Part shown: piece after piece, positions 26,186 through 34,040 of the stretch
Layout of the letters: each line of letters starts with the position of its first letter
How positions within the stretch are numbered: position 1 is the stretch's first letter
Program-made: the position numbers and the translations under genes
DNA from: Geodermatophilaceae bacterium URHA0031
Lineage (GTDB): Bacteria; Actinomycetota; Actinomycetes; Mycobacteriales; Geodermatophilaceae
DNA: 64,000 nucleotides
Direction: 5' to 3'
NCBI GenBank assembly: GCA_000620205.1
Contig: JHVP01000002.1
Span: forward strand, 248,001-312,000
Notes under the pieces: generated by a model
What the model was told of the DNA's origin: nothing
What the model saw: the letters and a program-made list of their open reading frames with translations, nothing else
Databases searched by the model: none

Positions 26186-27179
26186 TGAAGACCCCCACCC
26201 CGACGGTCAGCACCCAGAGGGCGCCGAGGACCAGCAGGACACGGTCGTGCATCACGATCTCCTCCGGGGCGCCGGCGGCGCCCTTGTCGACGTCCCGCGC
26301 GTACCGCAGGATCGCCAGCACGAACGGGGCGATCGAGATGGTGGCCCACGGAACGCTGTCCTGGGACTCGGCCATCTCGAAGGCCCACAGGCTGTAGGCG
26401 GTGCAGGCGACGCCTGCGGACAGGCTCCACACAAAGCGCAGGTAGCTCGGCGAGTACTCGCGCAGCGTCTTCCGGGTGGCGGCCTCGTCGCCGACGAGCA
26501 CGAGCTCGGAGTAACGCTTGCCGGCCACCATGAACAACGAGCCGAATGCCGCGACCAGCAGGAACCACTGGGACAGCAGCAGACCGGCGGCCACACCCCC
26601 GGCGATGCCGCGCAGCAGGAACCCCGAGGCGACCACCGCCAGGTCGATGACCGGCTGGTTCTTCAGGAACAGGCAGTACGCCAGCTGGATGACCACGTAG
26701 GAGCCGAGCACCCCGGCGAGTGCGGGCCGGGTGAGCAGCGCCGCGGCGGTCAGGCCGACGGCGAAGAGCACCACGGCCAGACCGATCGCCAGCGGGCGGG
26801 GCACCAGGCCGGCCGCGATCGGGCGGAAGCGCTTCCTGGGGTGCCGCCGGTCCTCCTCGACGTCGATCGAGTCGTTGACCAGGTACACGCCGGACGCGCA
26901 GACGCAGAACAGCAGGAACGCCACCGCCGAGGGGCCGAGCACGTCCGGGTCGAACACCTCGCCGGCAGCCAGCGGAGCAGCGAACACCAGCACGTTCTTG
27001 ACCCACTGCCGCGGCCGCAGCGCACGGACGACGCCCCAGGGCCGGGAGCCCCTCAGCCCGGGGGTGCGCGGGGGTGGTGGCGTCCGCGGCGGCGCGACCG
27101 CGTCGTCGGGCCGGGACGGCGACGGGACGCCCGCGAGTGGTGCGGCGGTGACGGGGGCCGGGTCGGGCTGCACGCTCAC
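26178..27179 (-). CDS. ubiA: Decaprenyl-phosphate phosphoribosyltransferase (UbiA family)
   Basis: 333 residues from GTG 27179, overlapping the phosphatase stop as GTGA. A Pro-rich cytoplasmic tail of about 45 residues precedes around nine membrane segments. The first Asp-rich motif is NDSIDVEEDRRHP (from residue 102) and the second active-site region is DLAVVASGFLLRGIAGG, as in polyprenyltransferases. It transfers phosphoribose from PRPP to decaprenyl phosphate. The product is then dephosphorylated by the PAP2 protein encoded just upstream and epimerised by DprE1/DprE2. Equivalent to Rv3806c. Confidence 0.93.
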   Translation of the reverse strand: MSVQPDPAPVTAAPLAGVPSPSRPDDAVAPPRTPPPPRTPGLRGSRPWGVVRALRPRQWVKNVLVFAAPLAAGEVFDPDVLGPSAVAFLLFCVCASGVYLVNDSIDVEEDRRHPRKRFRPIAAGLVPRPLAIGLAVVLFAVGLTAAALLTRPALAGVLGSYVVIQLAYCLFLKNQPVIDLAVVASGFLLRGIAGGVAAGLLLSQWFLLVAAFGSLFMVAGKRYSELVLVGDEAATRKTLREYSPSYLRFVWSLSAGVACTAYSLWAFEMAESQDSVPWATISIAPFVLAILRYARDVDKGAAGAPEEIVMHDRVLLVLGALWVLTVGVGVFSA

Positions 27180-27712
27180 GCCTTCCTGCCAGCGGTTCGG
27201 GTCGTACGGCGACGGACGGCGGACGCCACCCCGGCGCCGAGCACCGCGCCGGAGAGCACGTCCGACGGGTAGTGCACGCCCAGGAGCACGCGCGAGGTCA
27301 GCATCGCGGAGGTGACCGCGAGCATCGCCGGCCGACCCAGCATGGGGGCGAAACCGACCGCGGCGGCTGCCGTCGAGGTGCTGTGCGCGCTGGGGAAGGA
27401 CAACCGGCTCGGGGTGGTGACCAACGCCGGGACGTCGTCGAGCGCGGGCCGGACCCGCCGGACGACCCGCTTGAGCACGACGCCGGCCGCGTGCGCGGCC
27501 ACGACACCGGCGGTCGCGGCAGCCCACTCGTCCCGGCGGCGTCCGGACAGCCACCCCACGGCCCCCAGCGCGATCCACCCCACGGCGTGCTCGCCGAAGT
27601 GGGACAGGGTCTGCGCCACCGGCACCGCCGCCGTGCCGCCCAGCGTCCGCCGGGTGGCACGGAGCACCGCGTGGTCGAAGCTGGACAGGGCTGTGCCCGG
27701 GGTTGCGCTCAT
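27176..27712 (-). CDS. PAP2-family phosphatase (decaprenylphosphoryl-5-phosphoribose phosphatase)
   Basis: 178 residues with five or six hydrophobic segments. All three phosphatidic acid phosphatase motifs are present: KRVVRRVRP, PSAHS, and SRVLLGVHYPSD. In M. tuberculosis the equivalent gene next to ubiA (Rv3807c) is assigned the dephosphorylation of decaprenylphosphoryl-5-phosphoribose. Here the order phosphatase-ubiA-dprE1-dprE2 places all four donor-forming steps in one operon. The ATG start has no ribosome site but has TACAGT 9 nt upstream. Confidence 0.88.
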   Translation of the reverse strand: MSATPGTALSSFDHAVLRATRRTLGGTAAVPVAQTLSHFGEHAVGWIALGAVGWLSGRRRDEWAAATAGVVAAHAAGVVLKRVVRRVRPALDDVPALVTTPSRLSFPSAHSTSTAAAAVGFAPMLGRPAMLAVTSAMLTSRVLLGVHYPSDVLSGAVLGAGVASAVRRRTTRTAGRKA

Positions 27713-27721
27713 CGAGAGCCG

Positions 27722-27727
27722 ACTGTA
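27722..27727 (-). promoter_or_regulatory. -10 element (TACAGT) of the DPA operon
   Basis: TACAGT read leftward, 9 nt before the ATG at 27712. It would start an mRNA with zero to two leader bases for the four-gene arabinose-donor operon. Confidence 0.4.
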
Positions 27728-27819
27728 GTGCGCGTCCGGGACCGGAGCTCACGCGCAGGCTGGGGTGGCCGGGCTCCTGTCACTCTGGAGAGGTGCCCCT
27801 CCCCTCCCCCAGGACACCC

Positions 27820-28596
27820 GTGACCGTGCTCTCCGACGCCCTCCGCCGGGACGCCGCCGGCCCGCTCGTGACCTACTACGACGACCTGTCCGGCGAGCGC
27901 GTGGAGCTGTCGGCCACCACGCTGGCGAACTGGGTGGCGAAGACGGCGAACCTGCTGCAGGAGGAGTTCGACGTGGGACCGGGCAGCGTGGTCGCCGTCG
28001 CGCTGCCGGTGCACTGGCAGACCGCCGCGGTGCTGCTGGGCACCTGGAGCTGCGGCGCCGCCGTGCTCGACACGGCCGGGGAGGACGACGGCCGGTTCGC
28101 CGAGGCCGACGTCGTGCTGGCCGCGGCCGACCGGCTGCCCCCGCTGGAGGAGCAGGGCCTGCCCGAGCTGATGGGCCTGTCGCTGCACCCGATGGGCCTG
28201 GGCATGGCCGGCTACGCCGGCCCCGCCCGCGACTTCGCCCTGGAGGTGCGCGGGCACGGCGACGTCTTCAGCCCGTGGCAGCCGGTCGACCCCGCCGGCC
28301 CGGGGCTGGTCCTGGCCACCGGCGAGCTGACGCTGGGCGGGCTGGTCGAGGCGGCGACCGAGCTGGCCGGCCGGCTGGGCATCGTCGCCGGCGACCGGGT
28401 GCTGGTCGACGAGCGGACCGCGCTGGAGGCCGGGCCGGTGGCCTGGCTGCTCGCCCCGCTGGCCGCCGGCGCGTCGCTGGTGCTCTGCCGGTCCGCGGAC
28501 CCCTCGCGGCTGGCGCACCGCGCGGACGTCGAGCGGGTCACCGCTACGCTCGGCCTGACGCTCGACGGGGTACGCGAGCTGGGCCGCCCCGCCTGA
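27820..28596 (+). CDS. TIGR03089-family protein (AMP-ligase-like N-terminal fold)
   Basis: 258 residues from GTG 27820, with AGGA 5 nt upstream. The sequence resembles the N-terminal part of acyl-CoA synthetases: PLVTYYDDLSGERVELS at the start, then ANWVAKTANLL, and VVAVALPVHWQTAAVLLGTW. The adenylation motifs (the P-loop YTSGTTG and the C-terminal lid) are absent, so catalysis is doubtful. This is the layout of the actinobacterial family TIGR03089, of unknown function, which tends to lie near LCP and sugar-nucleotide genes. Divergent from the arabinose-donor operon. Confidence 0.75.
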   Translation: MTVLSDALRRDAAGPLVTYYDDLSGERVELSATTLANWVAKTANLLQEEFDVGPGSVVAVALPVHWQTAAVLLGTWSCGAAVLDTAGEDDGRFAEADVVLAAADRLPPLEEQGLPELMGLSLHPMGLGMAGYAGPARDFALEVRGHGDVFSPWQPVDPAGPGLVLATGELTLGGLVEAATELAGRLGIVAGDRVLVDERTALEAGPVAWLLAPLAAGASLVLCRSADPSRLAHRADVERVTATLGLTLDGVRELGRPA

Positions 28597-28632
28597 CCCA
28601 CACCGCCCAGCACCGATGGACGGTGGTCAGCA

Positions 28633-29430
28633 GTGGACAAGGTCGTCGCCAGCACCCGTGAGGCCGTGGCGGACATCCCCGACGGCGCGACCCTCGCCGT
28701 CGGCGGGTTCGGGCTCTGCGGGGTGCCCGTGGCGCTCATCGACGCGCTGCTGGAGCAGGGCACGAGCGGGCTCACCACGATCTCCAACAACTGCGGGGTC
28801 GACGACCAGGCGCTGGGCGTGCTGCTCTACGCCGGCCGGATCGTGAAGACCATCAGCTCCTTCGTCGGCGGGAACAAGGAGCTGGCGCGGCTGTACCTGT
28901 CCGGCCAGATGGAGGTCGAGCTGACCCCGCAGGGCACGCTGGCCGAGCGGCTGCGCGCCGGCGGCACCGGCATCCCCGCCTTCTTCACCCCCACGGGTGT
29001 CGGCACGCTGGTCGCCGACGGCGGCATCCCGGTGCGCTACGACGCCGAGGGCAACGTGGTGGCCACCAGCCCGCCGAAGGAGGTCCGCGAGTTCGGCGGC
29101 CGCCAGTACGTGCTGGAGACCGCGCTCACCGCCGACTTCGGGCTGGTCCGGGCCGCGGTCGGCGACCGGCACGGCAACCTGGTCTTCCACGAGTCCGCCA
29201 TGAACTTCAACCCGCTGGCCGGCATGGCCGGGCGGGTCACCATCGCCGAGGTCGAGCAGCTGGTCGAGCCCGGCGAGATCCGCCCCGAGGAGGTGCACCT
29301 GCCCGGCGTCTTCGTGCAGCGCGTCGTCGAGGTCGGCGCCGAGGGCAAGAAGATCGAGTTCCGCACCACCCGCCCCCGCCCGACCGCGTCCAGCCCCGCG
29401 GCGGCCGGCACCGAGACGACGGAGGCCTGA
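28633..29430 (+). CDS. scoA: 3-oxoacid CoA-transferase subunit A
   Basis: 265 residues, a little longer than usual because of a Thr/Ala-rich tail. The family signature [17 protein letters not shown] is at residues 24-40, with [16 protein letters not shown] and SFVGGNKE following. It forms a heterodimer with ScoB, encoded 2 nt downstream, and moves CoA between succinyl-CoA and acetoacetate (or a related 3-oxoacid). Cytoplasmic ketone-body or branched-chain catabolism. The GTG start has only a weak ribosome site. Confidence 0.93.
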   Translation: MDKVVASTREAVADIPDGATLAVGGFGLCGVPVALIDALLEQGTSGLTTISNNCGVDDQALGVLLYAGRIVKTISSFVGGNKELARLYLSGQMEVELTPQGTLAERLRAGGTGIPAFFTPTGVGTLVADGGIPVRYDAEGNVVATSPPKEVREFGGRQYVLETALTADFGLVRAAVGDRHGNLVFHESAMNFNPLAGMAGRVTIAEVEQLVEPGEIRPEEVHLPGVFVQRVVEVGAEGKKIEFRTTRPRPTASSPAAAGTETTEA

Positions 29431-29432
29431 GC

Positions 29433-30101
29433 ATGGCACTCACCCGCAACGAGCTCGCAGCCCGCGCCGCCCTGGAGCTGGAGGACGGCCAGTACGTCAA
29501 CCTCGGCATCGGGATGCCGACCCTGGTGCCGAACTACGTGCCCGAGGGCGTGCACGTGGTGCTGCACAGCGAGAACGGGATCCTCGGTGTCGGCCCCTAC
29601 CCGGTCGAGGGCGAGGAGGACGCCGACCTGATCAACGCCGGCAAGGAGACCGTCACGGTCCTGCCCGGCGCGAGCTTCTTCGACTCCTCCATGTCCTTCG
29701 GCATGATCCGCGGCGGTGCTCTGGACCTCGCCATCCTCGGCGCCATGCAGGTCAACCCCCGCGGTGACCTGGCCAACTGGCTGATCCCCGGCAAGATGGT
29801 CAACGGCATGGGTGGCGCGATGGACCTGGTGCAGGGCGCCAAGCGGGTGATCCTGATGATGGAGCACGTGGCCCGCGACGGGTCACCGAAGATCCTCGAG
29901 GAGTGCACCCTGCCGCTGACCGGCAAGGCCTGCGTCGACCGGGTGATCACCGACCTGGCGGTCATCGACGTCACCGACACGGGGCTGGTGCTCCGCGAGG
30001 TCGCCCCCGGGGTGACGGTCGACGAGGTGGTCTCTGCCACCGGAGCTCCCCTGCAGGTCGACGGCGACGTGCCGACGATGACCCTCCCGGCCGCTGTGTG
30101 A
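29433..30101 (+). CDS. scoB: 3-oxoacid CoA-transferase subunit B
   Basis: 222 residues, ATG start with GGAGG 7 nt upstream inside the scoA 3' end. Signature residues: [13 protein letters not shown], then [11 protein letters not shown], in which the Glu of SENG is the catalytic residue that forms the CoA thioester in this family. [19 protein letters not shown] is also typical. It works with ScoA. Confidence 0.94.
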   Translation: MALTRNELAARAALELEDGQYVNLGIGMPTLVPNYVPEGVHVVLHSENGILGVGPYPVEGEEDADLINAGKETVTVLPGASFFDSSMSFGMIRGGALDLAILGAMQVNPRGDLANWLIPGKMVNGMGGAMDLVQGAKRVILMMEHVARDGSPKILEECTLPLTGKACVDRVITDLAVIDVTDTGLVLREVAPGVTVDEVVSATGAPLQVDGDVPTMTLPAAV

Positions 30102-30108
30102 GGAAGGA

Positions 30109-30162
30109 CCCCCCTGCAGGGGCCCACGCCTCGCACGCTCGGCGCGGGCCCCTGCAGGGGGG
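30109..30162 (+). terminator. Long inverted repeat after scoB
   Basis: Arms 30109-30130 and 30141-30162 pair over 22 bp with one mismatch, around a 10-nt loop. Each arm contains the palindrome CCCCTGCAGGGG. The sequence GCCTCGCACGCT occurs twice, in the loop region and again just after the right arm. It lies 7 nt after the scoB stop and probably terminates transcription. Its internal palindromes also resemble mobile intergenic repeats. Confidence 0.65.
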
Positions 30163-30189
30163 CCTCGCACGCTGCCGGAACGAGGGTCC

Positions 30190-31011
30190 ATGACCTTTTC
30201 CGTCATCGCCCGGGACGCCGCCACCGGCGACCTCGGCATCGCCGTCTCCTCCTGCATCCTGGCGGTCGGCCGGGCGGTGCCGACCGTACGTCCGGGGGTC
30301 GGCGTCATCGCCGTCCAGGCGCGCAGCCGGCGCGGCCTGGGGCTCTCGCTGCTGGCCGGGCTGGCGGAGGGCCGCACACCGCAGGAGCTGGTACGGCACG
30401 CCTCGCACGCCGCGGAGGACGTCGACCGGCAGATCGCCGTGCTCGACGCCACCGGGCAGGTCGCCGCCGACACCGGCCGCGGGTCGCTGCCGGCGAGCGG
30501 TCACCTGCTCGGTGAGGGGTTCAGCGTGCAGGGCAACATGCTCACCTCCGCCGACGTGCTGCCGGCCATGTCGGCCGCCTACGCCGCGGCGGGCGGCTCG
30601 CTCGCCGACCGGCTGCTCGCGGCGCTGACCGCGGGGCAGGACGCCGGCGGTGACCTGCGCGGCCGGCAGTCCGCCGCCCTGCAGGTGGTCACCGGCCGCC
30701 CGGCGACCGCCGACGACGACGGCGTCCGGGTGGACCTGCGGGTGGACGACTCCGGGGACCCGGTGGCGCAGCTGCGGATGCTGCGCAACCTGCAGCGCGC
30801 CTACGACGAGCGCGACTACGAGACCCTCGCCGTGTTCGCCCCCGAGGGCGCCCGCGACCTCTACGCGGCGCTGGCCGCGTCCCGCCGCGGTGACCGGGCG
30901 GCGGCGCGCAGCGCCCTGGAGGCGGTGCGCACCCGGCCGGGCTGGTCGACGTGGCTGGCCTCGATGGCCGGCGACTCGCGGCTGTCGGCGGTCTCGCGGC
31001 TGCTGGACTGA
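30190..31011 (+). CDS. DUF1028-family protein
   Basis: 273 residues from ATG 30190, with GAGG close upstream. DUF1028 motifs: MTFSVIARDAATGDLGIAVS at the N-terminus, then GVGVIAVQAR, LLAGLAEGRTPQEL, VQGNML, and GGDLRGRQSAALQVV. The family resembles the Ntn-hydrolase fold (Thr at position 2 and proteasome-like pattern), but its reaction is not established. The C-terminal 60 residues are helical with a tetratricopeptide-like look. It stands alone between two hairpins, so it is probably monocistronic. Confidence 0.85.
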   Translation: MTFSVIARDAATGDLGIAVSSCILAVGRAVPTVRPGVGVIAVQARSRRGLGLSLLAGLAEGRTPQELVRHASHAAEDVDRQIAVLDATGQVAADTGRGSLPASGHLLGEGFSVQGNMLTSADVLPAMSAAYAAAGGSLADRLLAALTAGQDAGGDLRGRQSAALQVVTGRPATADDDGVRVDLRVDDSGDPVAQLRMLRNLQRAYDERDYETLAVFAPEGARDLYAALAASRRGDRAAARSALEAVRTRPGWSTWLASMAGDSRLSAVSRLLD

Positions 31012-31033
31012 GGCCACCGCACCCCCGCTGACC

Positions 31034-31071
31034 GACCTGCGCCGCCCGAGACCTGTCCGGCGGCGCAGGTC
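31034..31071. terminator. Hairpin between DUF1028 gene and MFS gene
   Basis: GACCTGCGCCGC (31034-31045) pairs perfectly with GCGGCGCAGGTC (31060-31071). It lies 22 nt after one stop and 6 nt from the convergent stop, so it may serve both genes. Confidence 0.7.
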
Positions 31072-31076
31072 CTGCG

Positions 31077-32582
31077 TCAGCCCGAGTGGACGACGTGCTC
31101 GTGCTCCCGGTGGTCGTCGTGCCGGCGTGGACCGGCCCCGCTGTCCACGCGCCGGTCCCGGCGCCGGTCCAGGACCCCGATGACCAGCGCGGCGAGCGCC
31201 CCGGTGACCGCGACCGCCAGCGAGGCGGCGGCAGCCAGCTGGTAGTCGTCGGTGCTGCTCAGCACGAGGTAGAACAGGGCCGGGAGTGCGGCGGTCCCGA
31301 TGGCGCCGCCGAAGCGCTGGAAGGTCTGCAGTGCCCCTCCGGCCGAGCCGGCCATCCGCACCGGGACGTCCCGCAGGGTGAGGGTCACGTTGGGCGAGAT
31401 GACGAACCCGCCGCCGATGCCGCCGAGCAGCAGCGTGGGGGCGATCGCCCACCCGGTCAGCTCCGGCGGCACGGTGGCCAGGACGACCGCCGTCCCGGCC
31501 AGCCCGACCGCCACCCCGGTCAGCCCGTAGACCGTCAGCGCCCGGCCGAACCGCTCGACCAGCCGCCCGGCGACGACGGCGGCCGACGCCGAGCCGAGCG
31601 CGAACGGGGTGACGGCCAGTCCGGACTGCAGCGGCGACCAGCCCAGCCCGGTCTGGAAGAACAGCGCGAAGGTGAGCCAGATGCCGCTGAAGCCGATGAA
31701 GTAGACCGTGCCCAGCGCGACCCCGGGGGCGTAGCCGCGGGTCCGGGTGACCAGCCGCGGGTCGAACACCGGCTCCTTGCCGGCGGCGACCACCCGCCGC
31801 TCCCACAGCACGAAGGCGGCAAGCAGCACGGCGCCGACCGGGAACAGCCACCAGAACCGGCGCAGGCCACCGGACTCGGCCTGCACCAGCGGCAGCAGCA
31901 GCGCCAGGGCTCCGCCACCGAGCAGCAGCACGCCGGGGACGTCGATCGCGCCGTGCCCGCGAGAGCTGCGGCGCGGCAGCAGCCGGACGGCGAGCACGAA
32001 CGCCACGACCCCGATCGGCACGTTGACGTAGAAGATCCACCGCCACCCGTTCGGGCCGGACGCGAGGGCGAGCAGCAGCCCACCGACCACCGGCCCGACG
32101 GCGGTCGAGATGCCGACGGTCGCGCCGAAGAAGCCGAAGGCCCGCCCTCGTTCGGCGCCCCGGAACAGCTGCTGGATCAGCGCCGAGTTCTGCGGCGCCA
32201 GGCAGCCGGCCGCCAGCCCCTGCAGGAGCCGGGCGGCGACCAGCAGCTCGGCCGAGGGCGCCGCCCCGGCGGCGGCGCTACAGACCACGAAGGCGACCAG
32301 CCCGATCAGGAACATCCGGCGGCGGCCGAGGGCGTCACCGAGGCGGCCGGCGGGGACCAGCGCGATGCCGAACGTCAGCGCGTAGCCCGACACCACCCAC
32401 TGCACGGTCGACGGCGACGCCCCCAGGTCCGTCTGCAGCGAGGGCAGCGCGACCGACACGATGCTGACGTCGAGCAGGGTCATGAACCCGACCACGAGGG
32501 TCACCCAGAGGGCACGCCACCGGCGGGGGTCGGCTCCCTCCTGGTCCCCGGCCGGTGCGCCGGGGGTGGGCTGGGCCGTCAC
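31077..32582 (-). CDS. MFS drug exporter, DHA2 family (14 TM), His-rich tail
   Basis: 501 residues from GTG 32582. Motif A is present (GRLGDALGRRRMF after TM2), with motif C-like glycine-rich TM5 (GATVGISTAVGPVVGGLLL). About 14 membrane segments are seen, as in the EmrB/QacA group. The C-terminus is unusually basic and His/Asp/Glu-rich (RRHDDHREHEHVVHSG) and could bind a metal. Expected role: proton-driven export of lipophilic drugs or metabolites. No regulator gene lies next to it. Confidence 0.88.
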   Translation of the reverse strand: MTAQPTPGAPAGDQEGADPRRWRALWVTLVVGFMTLLDVSIVSVALPSLQTDLGASPSTVQWVVSGYALTFGIALVPAGRLGDALGRRRMFLIGLVAFVVCSAAAGAAPSAELLVAARLLQGLAAGCLAPQNSALIQQLFRGAERGRAFGFFGATVGISTAVGPVVGGLLLALASGPNGWRWIFYVNVPIGVVAFVLAVRLLPRRSSRGHGAIDVPGVLLLGGGALALLLPLVQAESGGLRRFWWLFPVGAVLLAAFVLWERRVVAAGKEPVFDPRLVTRTRGYAPGVALGTVYFIGFSGIWLTFALFFQTGLGWSPLQSGLAVTPFALGSASAAVVAGRLVERFGRALTVYGLTGVAVGLAGTAVVLATVPPELTGWAIAPTLLLGGIGGGFVISPNVTLTLRDVPVRMAGSAGGALQTFQRFGGAIGTAALPALFYLVLSSTDDYQLAAAASLAVAVTGALAALVIGVLDRRRDRRVDSGAGPRRHDDHREHEHVVHSG

Positions 32583-32785
32583 GCCCGCCGGACCGGCCCG
32601 GCGTCGATCGTGCGCCGCTCGTCCGTGCCGCCGCGGTGCTCGTGGACGACGTGCTGCAGGGCCACGGGGCCGCTCCTCGGGCAGGGCCGGGCGCGCCTGG
32701 CCTCGGCGCGCGTCGTACGGGTCCGGTCGTGTCCTACCCGGTCGTGTTCCGCGCAACCAGGCCGGCTGCCGACGCGGCCCGGGGC

Positions 32786-33460
32786 TCAGCCCGTCTCGCC
32801 GGTGTCCCCGTGCGCGGCGCCGACCGGCTTGGACTCCGGCGAGCCGCGCTGGCGCAGGTACACGGCGAAGATCGCCATCGACCCGACCGCGAGCATCTCC
32901 GACTGCCAGTTCTGGAAGGTTCGGCTCCAGAAGTCGGCGTGCCCGAGGTAGCCGGGCCAGCTGACCGGGTCCTGGTGGCTGGTGAGCTGCTCGGCGTTGA
33001 AGGCCGCCCAGCCCGCGATCGACATCGCCGCCCAGGTGAGCAGGAAGATCCCGCCCATCAGCAGGCCGAGGGACCGGGAGAACAGCGTCGTCCGCAGCCC
33101 GCCGGCCGCTGCCCAGGCCGGCGACTCCGGGCGGGCGTGGGCACCGACCCGCTGGTCCTGGTCGGTCTCCGGCCCGATCTTGTGCGCTTCCTTCGACTCC
33201 GGGGAGCCCCGCTGGACCAGCCAGACGGTGGCGAAGACGTAGAGGAAGAACTGGAGGTACTCCGACTGCCAGTTCTCCATCGTGTCCACGGCGAACGACG
33301 ACGACGTCAGGTACCGGCCCAGCGAGACGGCGACCAGCCCCTCGCTCTCGCGCTGCTCGTTGAACTCCGCCGCACCCGCGAGGGCCTGACCGACCAGCGA
33401 GCCGAGGAACAGCCCGCCGAAGGCGAGGCTGAGCCCGTTGTCCCGGAGGAACGCCCGCAC
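32786..33460 (-). CDS. DUF6766-type membrane protein with internal duplication
   Basis: 224 residues with four hydrophobic segments in two pairs. The two halves repeat each other: ENWQSEYLQFFLYVFATVWL followed by QRGSPESK, and later QNWQSEMLAVGSMAIFAVYL followed by QRGSPESK. Each half thus has a helix, a loop ending in NWQSE, a second helix, and the QRGSPESK end. Start GTG 33460, 3 nt after the stop of a 30-residue protein and probably in one operon with it and a lipoprotein. Function unknown. Confidence 0.75.
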   Translation of the reverse strand: MRAFLRDNGLSLAFGGLFLGSLVGQALAGAAEFNEQRESEGLVAVSLGRYLTSSSFAVDTMENWQSEYLQFFLYVFATVWLVQRGSPESKEAHKIGPETDQDQRVGAHARPESPAWAAAGGLRTTLFSRSLGLLMGGIFLLTWAAMSIAGWAAFNAEQLTSHQDPVSWPGYLGHADFWSRTFQNWQSEMLAVGSMAIFAVYLRQRGSPESKPVGAAHGDTGETG

Positions 33461-33463
33461 CGG

Positions 33464-33556
33464 TCAGCGCCCCAGCAGCCCGAGGACGACGCAGTACGCG
33501 ACGCCGAGGACGACCACCGCGAGGTAGCCGAGGAAAACCGCCCGCACGCCCTTCAC
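33464..33556 (-). CDS. 30-residue single-pass membrane micro-protein
   Basis: Sequence begins MKGVRAVFLGYLAVVVLG and ends CVVLGLLGR: one hydrophobic helix between basic ends. GTG 33556 overlaps the lipoprotein stop as GTGA, has GGAGG 4 nt upstream, and its TGA is 3 nt before the next start. This packing is strong evidence that it is translated. It may assist the DUF6766 membrane protein encoded next; function unknown. Confidence 0.7.
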   Translation of the reverse strand: MKGVRAVFLGYLAVVVLGVAYCVVLGLLGR

Positions 33557-33936
33557 GAGGCCTCCAACTGGCACACGTAGGGAGCGTCGGGCTGCGGCTC
33601 GCACGCGCCGGCGCTGATCTGCCACCCGCTCCGGGTGACGGTGAGGAACAGGGTGTCGTCGGTCAGGTGCACCAGGGCGTCCTCGCCCCAGACGTCGACC
33701 GACACGACGGGACCGGTGCCCAGCGGCAGCTGCCCGACCGCGTCGACGCAGGGCTGCTGCTCCTCCCGCTCCAGGGTCTGCACCGTGCTCGCCGCGATCA
33801 TGGCGCAGCGTGCGGCCGGGTCACCCGCCGAGAAGGCAGCGGCGACGTCGCGGACCTCCGACGCGGACGGGTTCGAGCACCCGGCCACGACGCCGGCGGC
33901 CGGCACCAGCAGCAGGAGAGCGCATCGGCGGACCAT
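33553..33936 (-). CDS. Small lipoprotein of unknown function
   Basis: 127 residues from ATG 33936, chosen because it gives a compact lipoprotein signal: MVRR, a hydrophobic core, and a VVAGC lipobox. A GTG at 33972 would add twelve residues and spoil the signal. The mature part is about 105 residues with several cysteines (CAMIAAS, QQPCVDAVGQLP, GACEPQPDAPYVC), possibly two disulfides, and looks like a small alpha/beta fold of the NTF2-like kind. First gene of an apparent three-gene operon with the 30-residue protein and the DUF6766 protein. Confidence 0.75.
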   Translation of the reverse strand: MVRRCALLLLVPAAGVVAGCSNPSASEVRDVAAAFSAGDPAARCAMIAASTVQTLEREEQQPCVDAVGQLPLGTGPVVSVDVWGEDALVHLTDDTLFLTVTRSGWQISAGACEPQPDAPYVCQLEAS

Positions 33937-34040
33937 GATCAGATCGTCGTCCCGCGAGGGCCGTCCAGCCACCCGGCGCGTGGGCCCGGACGAGACGGGT
34001 AGGTCGCCACCATGAGCAGGGACACCGGGACCGTGACCAG

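Noticed and set aside
27820..28596. Functional acyl-CoA synthetase
   Set aside because: Only the N-terminal region is similar; the ATP-binding P-loop and C-terminal lid domain are missing.
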